Translations under genes and position numbers: made by a program | The notes under the pieces: model-generated | Told to the model about the DNA's origin: nothing | Database searches by the model: none | The model's input: only the letters and a program-made list of their open reading frames with translations | Source: Massilia sp. Root351 | Lineage (GTDB): Bacteria > Pseudomonadota > Gammaproteobacteria > Burkholderiales > Burkholderiaceae_D | DNA length: 64,000 bases | Assembly: GCF_001425045.1 (NCBI RefSeq) | Contig: NZ_LMDJ01000034.1 | Location: 186,001 to 250,000 of the forward strand | Direction: 5' to 3' | Shown: one piece after another, positions 8,453 through 17,726 of the stretch | How positions within the stretch are numbered: the first letter of the stretch is position 1 | Layout: each line of letters starts with the position of its first letter

Positions 8453-10183
8453 CTACACCTCGTCGTCCTGCTCTTCCTGGCTCTGTTCCGGGTCTTCTTC
8501 CGGTGCCGGCTCCGCCGCTTGCCGGCTGGGCATCAGCAAGGCCAGCTGCTCGATCAACTGAGCGAAACGCTGCTGGCCGGGCGCCACCCGGTCCACATGC
8601 ATCAGCACGCCGTTCGCTTCGTCCATCAGCTGCTGGCTGAAGCCGTTCTGCTGCATGTGCGAAATAAGGATCTGCGCCGAATTGAACAGGATGCGCATAT
8701 TGTTGGGCAAAGCCGCGCGCGCCGTGCGCATCCACGCCACCGCCTCGCCCAGCTTGGCGGTCTTCCACAGCAGCACGCCCTTGTTCATCATGTCCGCCGC
8801 TTCCTTGCGGGAAGCCTGGATCAGCGCGGCGCCCTCTTCGCTCATGCGCGCCTTGTCGAATATCTTCTGCACCTCCTCCAGCAGCAGCGTGTTGTCGTGG
8901 TTGTTGCGGATTACGTAGCACAGCAGCTCGGCCGGCGCGTCCTTCACGCCGACGGCAAACAGCAGCGTCGCCATCTCGATGCAGGTCTCGGTGTCCGGCC
9001 GTTCCGGGTCTTCGTTGAGCATAGCTTCCAGCTCGTCGCCCGACTTGCGGGCGCGGCGGTAGTCGCCGCTCTCGTGGTACACCAGCCCCTCGGTGATCTT
9101 GGCGCGCAGCTGCACCTGGTCGCCGGTGAACTCGCGCTGCGCGGTGGCCAGCACCTGCAGCGCCTCCTTGGGGTCGTTCTTCTGGCCGCACACGCGCGCC
9201 AGGCCGAAGTAGGCATCGACCGTCTTCATGATCGAGTACTCGCCGATGGCGATGCACTTGCGGAAGGCGCGCTCGGCCAAGGCGATATTGCCCAGCTTGA
9301 GCGCCGCGTTGCCCAGGTTGCGCTGGCGCGGCACCGAGTTGGGCGACAGCTTGGCCGCCTTCTCCAGCACGTCGCACGATTCCTCCAGCTTGCCCATCAG
9401 CTGGAACGCCGTGGCCAGCTGGTCGTAGGCGTCGATGTAGAAACGGTTGTCGGCGATCACGCCCTGGAACATCTGGCGCGCCGCTTCGTGGTCGCCGTTG
9501 CCCATGCGGATCTTGGCCAGGCCGGTGCGGGCCCAGTTGTAGTCGCGGTCGTCCAGCACCAGCTCGTAGACCGCGCGCGCCTTGTCGGGCTCGCCGGCTT
9601 TCAGCAGCAGCGCCGCCTTCATGCGCAGCAGGTCGATCTCGTGCAGCTTGTTGTGCGCGATCTGCTCGTCGCACAGGCGCGCGGCGCGCAGGTAATCCTT
9701 CTCCACGAAGGCGTGGTCGATCTCGCGGAAGATCTGCTTCTTCTGCCACACGCGGTTCAGGCGTGTCAGCAGCACGCCTTCGGTGATGGGCTTGATGATG
9801 TAGGCGTCCGGCTGGTGCTCGGCGGCGCCCATGACCGACTCCACGCTCTTCTCGGCCGACACCATCAGCCACACGCTGGACGGCGTCATCAGGTTGCGGA
9901 TGCGCACTTCTTCCAGCACCTGCTGGCCGTTCTTGCCCTCGCCCAGGTTGAAGTCGCACAGCACCACGTCGTAATGGGTCTTGGCCAGCATGATCATGGC
10001 CTCGCCGCCGCTGGCGGCCTGGTCGATATGCTTGGCGCCCAGGTTGCGCAGCGACTCGCGCAGCAGCTGGCGGATGCCGACGAAATCGTCGACGATCAGG
10101 TATTGCTTGGCGGTCCAGTCTATCGCGGCAATGGCGGCCGTGACGTTGTCGGGCACGGTGGGAGCGACGGTGGGAAACGACAT
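8453..10183 (-). CDS. Response regulator: REC domain fused to TPR repeats
   Basis: A 576-residue protein. I chose the ATG at 10181-10183 because it has a GGAG Shine-Dalgarno and lies just after the kinase stop. Residues 25-145 are a receiver domain with acidic pair Asp32-Asp33, phospho-acceptor Asp77 and Lys131. Residues about 150-540 are tetratricopeptide-type helical repeats, and the end is acidic (Glu/Asp/Gln-rich). There is no DNA-binding or enzymatic output domain, so phosphorylation probably alters protein-protein contacts. It is paired with the kinase gene 11 nt upstream. The REC-TPR layout is known in several Gram-negative bacteria, but the output is unclear. Confidence 0.85.
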   Translation of the reverse strand: MSFPTVAPTVPDNVTAAIAAIDWTAKQYLIVDDFVGIRQLLRESLRNLGAKHIDQAASGGEAMIMLAKTHYDVVLCDFNLGEGKNGQQVLEEVRIRNLMTPSSVWLMVSAEKSVESVMGAAEHQPDAYIIKPITEGVLLTRLNRVWQKKQIFREIDHAFVEKDYLRAARLCDEQIAHNKLHEIDLLRMKAALLLKAGEPDKARAVYELVLDDRDYNWARTGLAKIRMGNGDHEAARQMFQGVIADNRFYIDAYDQLATAFQLMGKLEESCDVLEKAAKLSPNSVPRQRNLGNAALKLGNIALAERAFRKCIAIGEYSIMKTVDAYFGLARVCGQKNDPKEALQVLATAQREFTGDQVQLRAKITEGLVYHESGDYRRARKSGDELEAMLNEDPERPDTETCIEMATLLFAVGVKDAPAELLCYVIRNNHDNTLLLEEVQKIFDKARMSEEGAALIQASRKEAADMMNKGVLLWKTAKLGEAVAWMRTARAALPNNMRILFNSAQILISHMQQNGFSQQLMDEANGVLMHVDRVAPGQQRFAQLIEQLALLMPSRQAAEPAPEEDPEQSQEEQDDEV

Positions 10184-10194
10184 CTCGCCTCCGC

Positions 10195-10908
10195 TCAAGG
10201 TAAGCGCAGCACGAAGCAGCCGCCGCCCAGTGTGCCGCCGTTTTCCAGGTGCACGCTGCCGCTGCGCTGGCGGTGCTTGTGCATCTTGGCCACCTCGCAC
10301 GCGAAGTACAGGCCCAGGCCGCTGCTGTTGGTGAGAAAGTTCACGCCGCTGGTGTTACCGCTCATGGCGGACTCGCCGGCGTCGATCAGTGCCTGCGGGA
10401 AGCCGCTGCCGTTGTCTTCCACGCGCAGCTCCAGGTCGCCGCCGCGCTCGGCGATGGCGATACGGATGGTGTCGCCGGTGTAGCGCACAGCGTTGTTGAT
10501 GGCGTGCGCCAGCATGCCGATCACCAGGTCCTCGTCAAAGGTCCAGATCAGGTCGGCCGGGAAATCGGTCTGCAGCGCGATGCGGCGGGAAGCCAGCAGC
10601 ACCTTGGCTTGCGCGCTGACTTGCTGCACCAGCTCGGCCACCTGTTGCGGGCGCGGATCGAATGGGTAGGACGGCTTGCCGACTTCCTTGTACAGCGCCA
10701 GCAGCTGCATCAGGTTGTCGTTCAGGCGCTTGGTCTGATACAGCATCTGGGCCAGGCTGGGATAAGCGGGATGGTTCGCGTCGTTCTCGTCGGCATTGCC
10801 CAGCAAATTCTCCAGCGTGCCGCTGAGGACGCTGATCGAATTTTTCATGTCATGGGCGGTTGAAGCCAGGAACAGGAACAGCTCGGGCGAGCCCGCTTGA
10901 TCTTCCAT
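10195..10908 (-). CDS. Sensor-less histidine kinase
   Basis: A 237-residue protein from the ATG at 10906-10908, which has a GAGG Shine-Dalgarno 8 nt upstream; a TTG at 10929 is the alternative. His19 in Ala-His-Asp-Met-Lys-Asn is the dimerisation/phosphotransfer histidine. The HATPase domain follows with an N box (His-Ala-Ile-Asn-Asn-Ala), G1 (Glu-Asp-Asn-Gly-Ser-Gly) and G2 (Ser-Ser-Gly-Leu-Gly-Leu). No transmembrane helix or input domain is present, so the protein is cytosolic and must be driven by a partner. It forms an operon with the REC-TPR gene. Confidence 0.88.
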   Translation of the reverse strand: MEDQAGSPELFLFLASTAHDMKNSISVLSGTLENLLGNADENDANHPAYPSLAQMLYQTKRLNDNLMQLLALYKEVGKPSYPFDPRPQQVAELVQQVSAQAKVLLASRRIALQTDFPADLIWTFDEDLVIGMLAHAINNAVRYTGDTIRIAIAERGGDLELRVEDNGSGFPQALIDAGESAMSGNTSGVNFLTNSSGLGLYFACEVAKMHKHRQRSGSVHLENGGTLGGGCFVLRLP

Positions 10909-10946
10909 TGATAAGGCCTCCACGGGCAATTATTTCTGAATAGCGA

Positions 10947-12683
10947 TTATACCTGCCCGCCACGGCGGGATTTGAGCAGAAATCGCGCCGGATCAAGCGC
11001 GGCGGCCAGGCTGGCCTCCAGCGGCAGCGCTTCGTGCTCGAGTTGCGCTGCAAGCAACTCGGCCGCCAGCGGGGCCCAGATCAGGCCGCGCGAGGCATAG
11101 CCCAGCAAGCCATACAGCCCGGCGTGGCGGGGCACGTCGCGCAGCCGCTCGCTGCGCAAGGCGGCACCGTAGTCCGGCAGCGCGCCCACCAGCGGCAGGC
11201 GGTCCGGCGCCATGCAGCGCAAGCCGACCCGGCCGGCCAGCGGCAGATGGCGCGCCACATCCTGCGGCAGCGCGCCGGGCAGGATGTCGCGTGCGCGAGA
11301 CAGATTCTCCTGCTGGCTAGCCTCGCGCAAGGCGCGTCCGGTATCGCTGTCATAGGTGGCGCCGATGCTGACGATGCCTTGCACCGGCGGCGTCAGGTAG
11401 GCTTCGCGGCACACCACCAGCGGCAGGCGGGGGAAATCCTGCTCCTGCAAATGGGTGACCTGGCCGCGCATGGTGTAGAGCGGCAATTCTGCCGTGTGCG
11501 CCATGGCCAGCGCGCCGGCGCCGTTGGCCAGCACCACATGCGGCGCTTCGGCCAGCAAGGCGCCGCCGTGCGCGCGCACCTGCCACTGGTCGCCGGTACG
11601 CACCAGCTGCAGCGCTTCGGCGTGGAACACGCGCGTCAGCCGCGCGCCGCACGCGTCCAGCATGGCGCGGCAGATCGACGCGGGATTGGCCCAGCCGCCC
11701 TGGCTGAACAGCCAGCCGCCGTCGGGCGTGGGCGCCCCCAGCAAGGCGCCGGCTTCCTGCGCATCCACCCAGCGCACGAATTCGGGCGGATAGTTCCAAT
11801 GCGCCGCCACCGCCTTCTGCAACTGCGCGTGCCCGGCATCGCGCGCCAGCTGCAGCACGCCGCATTGGGCACCGGCGATGGCCGGCCGCGCAGCCGCGGC
11901 GGCTGGGGCGGCCGCGCCCGCCTCGGCGGGCGGCAAGCTGGCATTGGCGTCCAGCCCGCCGAGCTGCTGCCAATGGCGCATGGCGTACAAATAGGCCGCG
12001 CGGCTCAGGCGGGTGGGAATATTGTCGTCCCGGGACAGCAGCGGCATGAAGATGCCGGAGCGGTTGCCGGACGCCTCCTGCGCCGGCTGCCGGTGGCGCT
12101 CGACCAGCGTCACCTCCCAGCCGCGCGCGGCCAGGCGCTCGCATGCCGCCGCGCCCGCCATGCCGGCACCGATCACCACCGCCCGCCGCAGCGGCTCCGG
12201 CGCCCTTGGCGGCTGCGGTTTCCGGCTGGTAAACACGGCTTGCACAGTGGCCGGTGCACCGCCCTGGCCGTCATCCGGCTGCCACTCGAAGCCGGCCGAG
12301 CGCAGCGCCTTGAGGGCCACATCGCCGGCGCCGTGCAGCGCCAGGGTCGCGCCGGGCAGCGCCAGCTTGGCCAGGGCGCGCATCGGTTCGATGGGCGCGG
12401 GCAAATAAAACGCGTCGACGCGCGCCGCGATCTGCGGCAGCGTGGCCTCGATGGGTCCGGCCAGCAAATCGAGCGTCACGCGGCCCTGGTCGAACGCCAG
12501 CCGGTGCAGGCCGGGCACGTTGACCGGCCAGCCGTCCCGCAGCTCCGGCGCCACATCCTGCGCCGCCGGCAGCGCGGGCAACAGCGCGATGTAGTGCAGC
12601 GCGCCGCGCCCCCGCCAGGCCAGCCGCGCCGCGAGGAAGTGCTCGCCCTTGCCGAAACCGGTGGCAAGCAGGACGTGCTTCAT
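10947..12683 (-). CDS. mnmC: MnmC-like tRNA-modification FAD oxidoreductase with a degenerate methyltransferase half
   Basis: A 578-residue protein. Full MnmC has an N-terminal SAM methyltransferase and a C-terminal FAD oxidoreductase, which finish mnm5s2U at the tRNA wobble base. The C-terminal half (residues about 167-570) is intact: the FAD GxGxxG (Val-Ile-Gly-Ala-Gly-Met-Ala-Gly) and the DAO-type Gly-Asn-Arg-Ser-Gly region are seen. The first ~150 residues still resemble the methyltransferase (Thr-Gly-Phe-Gly-Lys-Gly; Val-Asp-Ala-Phe-Tyr-Leu), but the catalytic Asp-Gly-Phe-Ala-Pro...Asn-Pro-Glu-Met-Trp block is replaced by Pro-Ala-Pro-Ile-Glu-Pro and shortened. The start ATG overlaps the tag stop (ATGA), so the two are coupled. 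Confidence 0.82.
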   Translation of the reverse strand: MKHVLLATGFGKGEHFLAARLAWRGRGALHYIALLPALPAAQDVAPELRDGWPVNVPGLHRLAFDQGRVTLDLLAGPIEATLPQIAARVDAFYLPAPIEPMRALAKLALPGATLALHGAGDVALKALRSAGFEWQPDDGQGGAPATVQAVFTSRKPQPPRAPEPLRRAVVIGAGMAGAAACERLAARGWEVTLVERHRQPAQEASGNRSGIFMPLLSRDDNIPTRLSRAAYLYAMRHWQQLGGLDANASLPPAEAGAAAPAAAAARPAIAGAQCGVLQLARDAGHAQLQKAVAAHWNYPPEFVRWVDAQEAGALLGAPTPDGGWLFSQGGWANPASICRAMLDACGARLTRVFHAEALQLVRTGDQWQVRAHGGALLAEAPHVVLANGAGALAMAHTAELPLYTMRGQVTHLQEQDFPRLPLVVCREAYLTPPVQGIVSIGATYDSDTGRALREASQQENLSRARDILPGALPQDVARHLPLAGRVGLRCMAPDRLPLVGALPDYGAALRSERLRDVPRHAGLYGLLGYASRGLIWAPLAAELLAAQLEHEALPLEASLAAALDPARFLLKSRRGGQV

Positions 12684-13255
12684 CGCGCCTGGCATGCGGC
12701 GTGGCGGAAGCAGGCGTGGTCGTGGTCGTTCACCATGCCGATGCCCTGCATGTAGGCATACACAATCGTCGAGCCGACGAATTTGAAACCGCGCTTGGCG
12801 AGATCCTTCGAAATGCGGTCGGACAGCTCGGTGCTGGCCTGCCGGTCGCCCTGCTTTTGCACGTGGTTGACGATGGGCTGGCCGCCGACATAGGCCCACA
12901 GGAACTGGTTCAGGCCGCTCCCCTCATCCACCAGCCGCAGATAGGCCTGCGCGTTGGTAATGGCCGCCGCCACCTTGAGCTTGTTGCGCACGATGCCGGG
13001 ATTGGCCAGCAGCTCGGCCACCTTGTCCGGGCCGTAGGCGGCGATCTTGCGCGCGTCCCAGTTGTCGAAGGCGGCACGGTAGCTGTCGCGCTTGTTCAGG
13101 ATGGTTTCCCAGCTCAGTCCGGCCTGCGCGCCTTCGAGATTGAGCATCTCGAACAGGCGCAGCTCGTCGTGGCACGGCAAGCCCCACTCTTCGTCGTGGT
13201 AGGCGATATATCTGGGATTGGCCGGATTGGCCCAGCTGCAGCGGTGTAGGTTCAT
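12680..13255 (-). CDS. tag: DNA-3-methyladenine glycosylase I
   Basis: A 191-residue protein matching Tag. It removes 3-methyladenine from alkylated DNA in base-excision repair. The zinc ligands of the family are visible: Cys6 and His20 (Tyr-His-Asp-Glu-Glu-Trp-Gly), then His178 and Cys182 near the C-terminus. The Gly-Leu-Ser-Trp-Glu-Thr-Ile-Leu-Asn-Lys-Arg block of the active-site pocket is also present. The length fits the family. Its stop overlaps the mnmC start by 4 nt. It faces away from the OsmC gene across a 50-nt gap. Confidence 0.95.
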   Translation of the reverse strand: MNLHRCSWANPANPRYIAYHDEEWGLPCHDELRLFEMLNLEGAQAGLSWETILNKRDSYRAAFDNWDARKIAAYGPDKVAELLANPGIVRNKLKVAAAITNAQAYLRLVDEGSGLNQFLWAYVGGQPIVNHVQKQGDRQASTELSDRISKDLAKRGFKFVGSTIVYAYMQGIGMVNDHDHACFRHAACQAR

Positions 13256-13305
13256 GGCCGCAGTTTACATTAAGATATGGGCTTCCACACAGCCAGGGAG
13301 CAGGC

Positions 13306-13767
13306 ATGCAATTCGAAGCAAAACTGGAGTGGCAGCGCAACGGGCAGGATTTCCTGGACCAGCGCTACAGCCGCGCCCACGAATGGATCTTCGACGGCGG
13401 CCTGCGCGTGCCGGCCTCGTCGTCGCCGCTGTCGGTGCCGCTGCCGATGTCGAACGCCGACAATGTGGACCCCGAGGAGGCGCTGATTGCCGCCGCGTCC
13501 AGCTGCCACATGCTGTTCTTCCTGTCCATCGCCGCCCGGCGCGGGCACGTGGTGGAGAGCTACAACGACCACGCGGTGGGCCTGCTGGAAAAGGACGAGC
13601 GCGGCCGCATGGCCATGACCAGCATCACGCTGCGCCCCGCCATCGTGTTCGCCGGCACCGACTGGCCCGACCAGGACGAGCTGGACGCCATCCACCACGA
13701 GGCGCACGACAAGTGCTACATCGCCAATTCGCTGCGCGCCGAAATCACCATCGAGGACCCGGTGTAA
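13306..13767 (+). CDS. OsmC-family peroxiredoxin
   Basis: A 153-residue protein with the two OsmC/Ohr redox cysteines: Cys67 in Ala-Ser-Ser-Cys-His-Met and Cys137 in Asp-Lys-Cys-Tyr-Ile-Ala. Proteins of this family reduce organic hydroperoxides in the cytosol. Asn-Ala-Asp-Asn-Val-Asp-Pro-Glu-Glu at about residue 50 is typical of the OsmC rather than the Ohr branch. A GGGAG Shine-Dalgarno precedes the ATG. Its stop abuts the stop of the convergent GGDEF gene with no gap, so the two mRNAs can overlap. Confidence 0.9.
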   Translation: MQFEAKLEWQRNGQDFLDQRYSRAHEWIFDGGLRVPASSSPLSVPLPMSNADNVDPEEALIAAASSCHMLFFLSIAARRGHVVESYNDHAVGLLEKDERGRMAMTSITLRPAIVFAGTDWPDQDELDAIHHEAHDKCYIANSLRAEITIEDPV

Positions 13768-16617
13768 TCAGGCCAGGTCGCTGGACAGGCCCACGCGGCG
13801 CCGTTCGCCGCCCAGGTTGGGCGGGTTCGCCAGGTTGGTGACGATCTTCACCTGGCCGCTGGCCACGGTCTGTTCCAGTTGCTTCATCATGCGCGTAAAC
13901 AGATCCTCCGGCTGCGTGGCCGGTGTGCTGTACAGCGCGGCCCAGGCGTCGCGGCCGGAGTGCTTGGCGATGTACAAACCCATGTCGGCCAGCTCCACCA
14001 CTTGCGACCAGGTCAGCAGGCGCGGCTGCGACGGCAGGAAGGGGAAACAGGCGTAGCCTATCGAGCAGGTCTTGCGCAGCGGGCTGCCGTCCGGCAGGCG
14101 AAACTCGCGCAACGCCACCGCGCTGCGGATGCGCTCGGCCACCACCTTGGCTTCCTCGCGGTCGGTGGCGCGCGCCAGCACCAGGAATTCCTCGCCGCCC
14201 CAGCGTATCAAATAGTCCGATTCGCGGAACACCTCGCGCAGGCGCTCCTGCATCTGCACCAGCACCGCGTCGCCGGCCGCGTGGCCGTAGCGGTCGTTCA
14301 CTTCCTTGAAGTGGTCCAGGTCCACCATGAAGAACACCAGGTCCTTGTGCATGCAGGCTGCACGCTCATGGTCCTGGCCGTCCGGGCAATCGTACTGCCG
14401 CAGCGCCATGGCCACGTCGGCGTCCACGTGCTGCAGGAAAAAGCGGCGGTTGCGCAGGCCGGTCAGCTGGTCGGTCAAGCTCACCTCTTCCAGCGCCTTG
14501 TAGGCGCGTTCCAGTTCCACGTTCTTTTCCAGCAGCTGCGCCTGGGTGGCGGCCACCTGCCGGTAGGCGCTGGCGTTGTCGAGCGCGATGGCCCCGTAGG
14601 CGCACAGGGTGCGGAAGATCAGCCGTTCGCGTTCGCCGTAGGCGCGCGCGTGCAGCGACTGCACCGTCATCACGCCCAGCACGCGCTCGCCGACGGCCAG
14701 CGGCGCGAACAGCAGGCTCAGGGTCGGCAAGGTGCCGGGGATCAAATTCGGCGTATTGCCGTTCTCGTCGATCTCGATCAGGATCTCGCGCCGCTCGCGC
14801 ACGCTGCGCACCGAATTGGCGTGCGGGTCGGACAGCGCGAAGCGCGAGGCCGGCAACTCCTGCCCCGCCTCGATGCCGAAGGCGCAGCGCAGGTGCTCGC
14901 CGTCCGGCTCCAGCATGAAGATGGAAAAATGGGTGGCGTCCAGCAGGCCGTGCACGTGGCGGTCCAGCGCGCGGAACACGGCTGCCGCGTCCAGGTGGGC
15001 GGTGATCTCCTGGCCGATGGCGCTCAGGTGCGCCAGCGTGGCGTTGGTCCGCTGCAGCACTGCGGCACGCTGCGCCTCGGCCGCCGCCAGCTGGCGGTGG
15101 TGCTCGCCCTCGGTCTGCGCGCGCTCGGTCTGGTGCTGCACCTGCATGGCGATGGCACGGTTGGTGGCGTCCTGGCTGTGGGTGCGGTCGCGCGCGGCGT
15201 TGGCCTGCACCGCGATGTCGTAGGCGCGCGCGTGGTCGCCGGTGGCGGCGTACTCGCGCGCGGCGGCATCCAGCAGCGCCGCCGGCACCGCATAGCCGGC
15301 GATGGTGGCGGCCAGGTTCATGGCCAGCTGCAGGTAGTGCAGCACGGCGTTCGGCGCCGCCATGCCCAGCGGCTGCGGCAGCCGGTGGCGCGCGTGGATC
15401 TGCGCCAGCACGCGCAGCGCGGCGATCTGGTTGTACACGTCGCGGTGCTCGCTGGCCAGCGACAGCGCCGACAGCGCCACCGACAAGGCGTCCTGCGGCC
15501 GGTCCAGCTGCGACAGCGCGTGCGCCTGGCCGCGCCGGGCGCCGCTCTTGAAGTCGCTCTGGCCCAGCGAATCGCCGCGCTGCTCCAGCAAGGTGAAGCT
15601 GTGCAGCGCGCCGGGCGCGTCGCCCAGGTCGAGCGCCAGGTCGCCCTGGTATTCCAGCGAGACGGCGTAGGCGCGCGAGCCGGACAGCGGCGCCAGCAAC
15701 TGGATGGCTTCCCGCAGCAGCTCCTGGGCCGCTTCGCGCTGGCCCAGCTGGCGCAAGGTCTCGGCGCTCTGCATCAGGCAGGAGCCGATGCTCATCGGCC
15801 AGCCGGTGGGACGCGCCAGCGCCAGGCCGCGCTGCATCCATTCGAGCGCGGCGTCGTGCGCGTTCAGGCTGGTGAAACCGTTGCCGATATTGGTGGCGAT
15901 AATGATGGCGCGGCGCACCTGGCCGGTGGCGATGGCCGCTTCGAAGGCCACCATCAGGCGGCTGACGGCGCGCCCGAAGTCGGCCGCCTGGAAGGCGGCA
16001 ATGCCGTCGAAATCGCTGATCCAGCCGGACACGGCGGGGTGGACGCCGGGGTCGAGCGCGGCGTCGGCCGGGAAGCGCTGGCCCCAGCGCTGGCTGGCTT
16101 CCTGCAGGCTGTGGAACACGCTGAAGATGGCGGCGGCGGCGTCGATGATATCGGCCCGCACCAGGTCGCCGCCGGCGCGCGCTTCGGCCGAGGCGATGGC
16201 CAGCTCGGCATCGCTGGCGGCGGAGTCGCCGCGGTCGGTGGCGATCCAGGCCAGCAGCCAGTGCGCGTCGGCGCAGCCCAGCAGGTCGCCCTGCCGCTCG
16301 AAGGCATGCAGCGCTTGCGCCGCCAGCGCCTGGCCGGCGTCCAGCGCGCCGTGCAGCCACTGGGCTTCGGCTTCGATCAATTGCAGGCGCGGCGCCAGCG
16401 AAGCCGGAACGGACCGGTCCAGGCCGTCGTCATGGGCATGCTCCCCATCCAGGGACGGCAGCAGCGCGGCCGCTTCGGCAGCCAGCTGCCGGGCCCGCGC
16501 GACGTCGCGCTGGCGCAAGTGCCAGGCCAGCTTGGCCAGGCACCGCAGGCGCAATCCGCCTTGCAGGGAAGGCAATTCCGCGTCCCAGCGCGCCAATTCC
16601 TCATCGAGCGCAAACAT
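13768..16617 (-). CDS. TPR-GAF-GGDEF diguanylate cyclase
   Basis: About 949 residues from the ATG at 16615-16617; a GTG two codons upstream has a better-spaced AGAAGGA and may be the true start. Residues 1-500 are helical TPR-like repeats. A GAF domain lies at about 540-690, then a short coiled coil. The GGDEF domain carries Arg-Trp-Gly-Gly-Glu-Glu-Phe, an active-site motif, and the product-inhibition I-site Arg-Glu-Ser-Asp exactly five residues before it. It should therefore make cyclic di-GMP from two GTP with feedback control. No transmembrane helix is seen, so the input is cytosolic: a small ligand for GAF, a protein partner for the TPRs. Confidence 0.9.
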   Translation of the reverse strand: MFALDEELARWDAELPSLQGGLRLRCLAKLAWHLRQRDVARARQLAAEAAALLPSLDGEHAHDDGLDRSVPASLAPRLQLIEAEAQWLHGALDAGQALAAQALHAFERQGDLLGCADAHWLLAWIATDRGDSAASDAELAIASAEARAGGDLVRADIIDAAAAIFSVFHSLQEASQRWGQRFPADAALDPGVHPAVSGWISDFDGIAAFQAADFGRAVSRLMVAFEAAIATGQVRRAIIIATNIGNGFTSLNAHDAALEWMQRGLALARPTGWPMSIGSCLMQSAETLRQLGQREAAQELLREAIQLLAPLSGSRAYAVSLEYQGDLALDLGDAPGALHSFTLLEQRGDSLGQSDFKSGARRGQAHALSQLDRPQDALSVALSALSLASEHRDVYNQIAALRVLAQIHARHRLPQPLGMAAPNAVLHYLQLAMNLAATIAGYAVPAALLDAAAREYAATGDHARAYDIAVQANAARDRTHSQDATNRAIAMQVQHQTERAQTEGEHHRQLAAAEAQRAAVLQRTNATLAHLSAIGQEITAHLDAAAVFRALDRHVHGLLDATHFSIFMLEPDGEHLRCAFGIEAGQELPASRFALSDPHANSVRSVRERREILIEIDENGNTPNLIPGTLPTLSLLFAPLAVGERVLGVMTVQSLHARAYGERERLIFRTLCAYGAIALDNASAYRQVAATQAQLLEKNVELERAYKALEEVSLTDQLTGLRNRRFFLQHVDADVAMALRQYDCPDGQDHERAACMHKDLVFFMVDLDHFKEVNDRYGHAAGDAVLVQMQERLREVFRESDYLIRWGGEEFLVLARATDREEAKVVAERIRSAVALREFRLPDGSPLRKTCSIGYACFPFLPSQPRLLTWSQVVELADMGLYIAKHSGRDAWAALYSTPATQPEDLFTRMMKQLEQTVASGQVKIVTNLANPPNLGGERRRVGLSSDLA

Positions 16618-16689
16618 GTCCACTACATCGTGTCCTTCTCTACCATATTGCCGCAACGCACTATGCGCAATGCCGCATTATTCCACAGT

Positions 16690-17685
16690 TCAGCGCAGGA
16701 CAGCGACGGCCGCTGAAAATGTCAAAAAAGACAAGCTAGTTGAAACCAGGATAATGCGCGCGATGCGCCCCGTGTTGGCGCCGAAGCGCTCGGACAGCAG
16801 CGCCACGTTGCTGGCACTGGGCAGGCAAGCGACCAGCACGATGACAGTCAGCGCGGCCGGGTCCAGCGGCACGCCCAGCGCCATGGCCGCATGGCCGGCG
16901 CCGGCCACCAGCAGCGGATGCAGCAGCAGCTTCATCAGCGCCAGCGCAACGTAGTCGTGCGGGCCGTGGCGCGTGTCCCTGCCGCCATGCGCCAAGGCAC
17001 GCACCGGCTGCGGCGCGGCGGCGCCGGTGCCGACGCTCATCTGCGAACGCGCCAGCACCGCGCCGATGGTAAACAGCGCCACCGGCGAGGCGGCGTCGGC
17101 CAGCAGGCCCACCGTCTGCATGGCCGGCTTGGGCAAGGCCAGCCCGGCCGCCGAACTGAGTCCGCCCAGCGCGATGGCCCAGGGCATGGGATTGCCCAGC
17201 ATGCCGCGCAGCGCCCGGCCCAGGGCCTCCCGCCCGGCGCCGCTGCCCATGCGCGACAGCGCGATACACAGCGAACTGGTGATGATCATGTCGACCACGA
17301 TGGCGACGATGGCCGGCCCCGACGAGCGCGGCCCCACCAGCGCCAGCAGCAGCGGCACGCCCATGAAGCCGGTGTTCGGAAAGGCCGTCACCAGTGCGCC
17401 GAAGGCGGCGTCGTTCCAGCCGCTGCGGCGCAGCGTGGCGGCCATGGCGATGCCCACCATGGCCAGCGCGCACAGCAGGTAGACGCTGAACACGCCCACG
17501 TCCAGCAGCTGCGAAATCGGGGTGCCCGCGCCGAAGCGGTACAGCATGCACGGCAGCGCGAAATACAGCACGAAGCTGTTCAGGCCGGGAATCGCCAACT
17601 GCGGCAGCATGCCGCGCCGCACGGCCACGTAGCCGCACAGCACTAGCGCAAAGAAAGGAAAGGTGACGGAAAGAATGGCGAGCAT
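16690..17685 (-). CDS. AEC-family (auxin efflux carrier-like) transporter
   Basis: A 331-residue integral membrane protein with about ten hydrophobic segments in two five-helix halves. The N-terminal Thr-Phe-Pro-Phe-Phe-Ala-Leu-Val-Leu-Cys-Gly start and the Ala-Phe-Pro-Asn-Thr-Gly-Phe-Met-Gly-Val-Pro motif at about residue 105 are typical of the AEC/PIN family. Bacterial members export or take up dicarboxylates and related organic acids; the substrate cannot be read here. A single gene, convergent with nothing, upstream of the GGDEF gene on the same strand. Confidence 0.85.
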   Translation of the reverse strand: MLAILSVTFPFFALVLCGYVAVRRGMLPQLAIPGLNSFVLYFALPCMLYRFGAGTPISQLLDVGVFSVYLLCALAMVGIAMAATLRRSGWNDAAFGALVTAFPNTGFMGVPLLLALVGPRSSGPAIVAIVVDMIITSSLCIALSRMGSGAGREALGRALRGMLGNPMPWAIALGGLSSAAGLALPKPAMQTVGLLADAASPVALFTIGAVLARSQMSVGTGAAAPQPVRALAHGGRDTRHGPHDYVALALMKLLLHPLLVAGAGHAAMALGVPLDPAALTVIVLVACLPSASNVALLSERFGANTGRIARIILVSTSLSFLTFSAAVAVLR

Positions 17686-17726
17686 GGGCGCTCATTGTAC
17701 CCATGCTTGCCATGCAGCAGCCCGCC

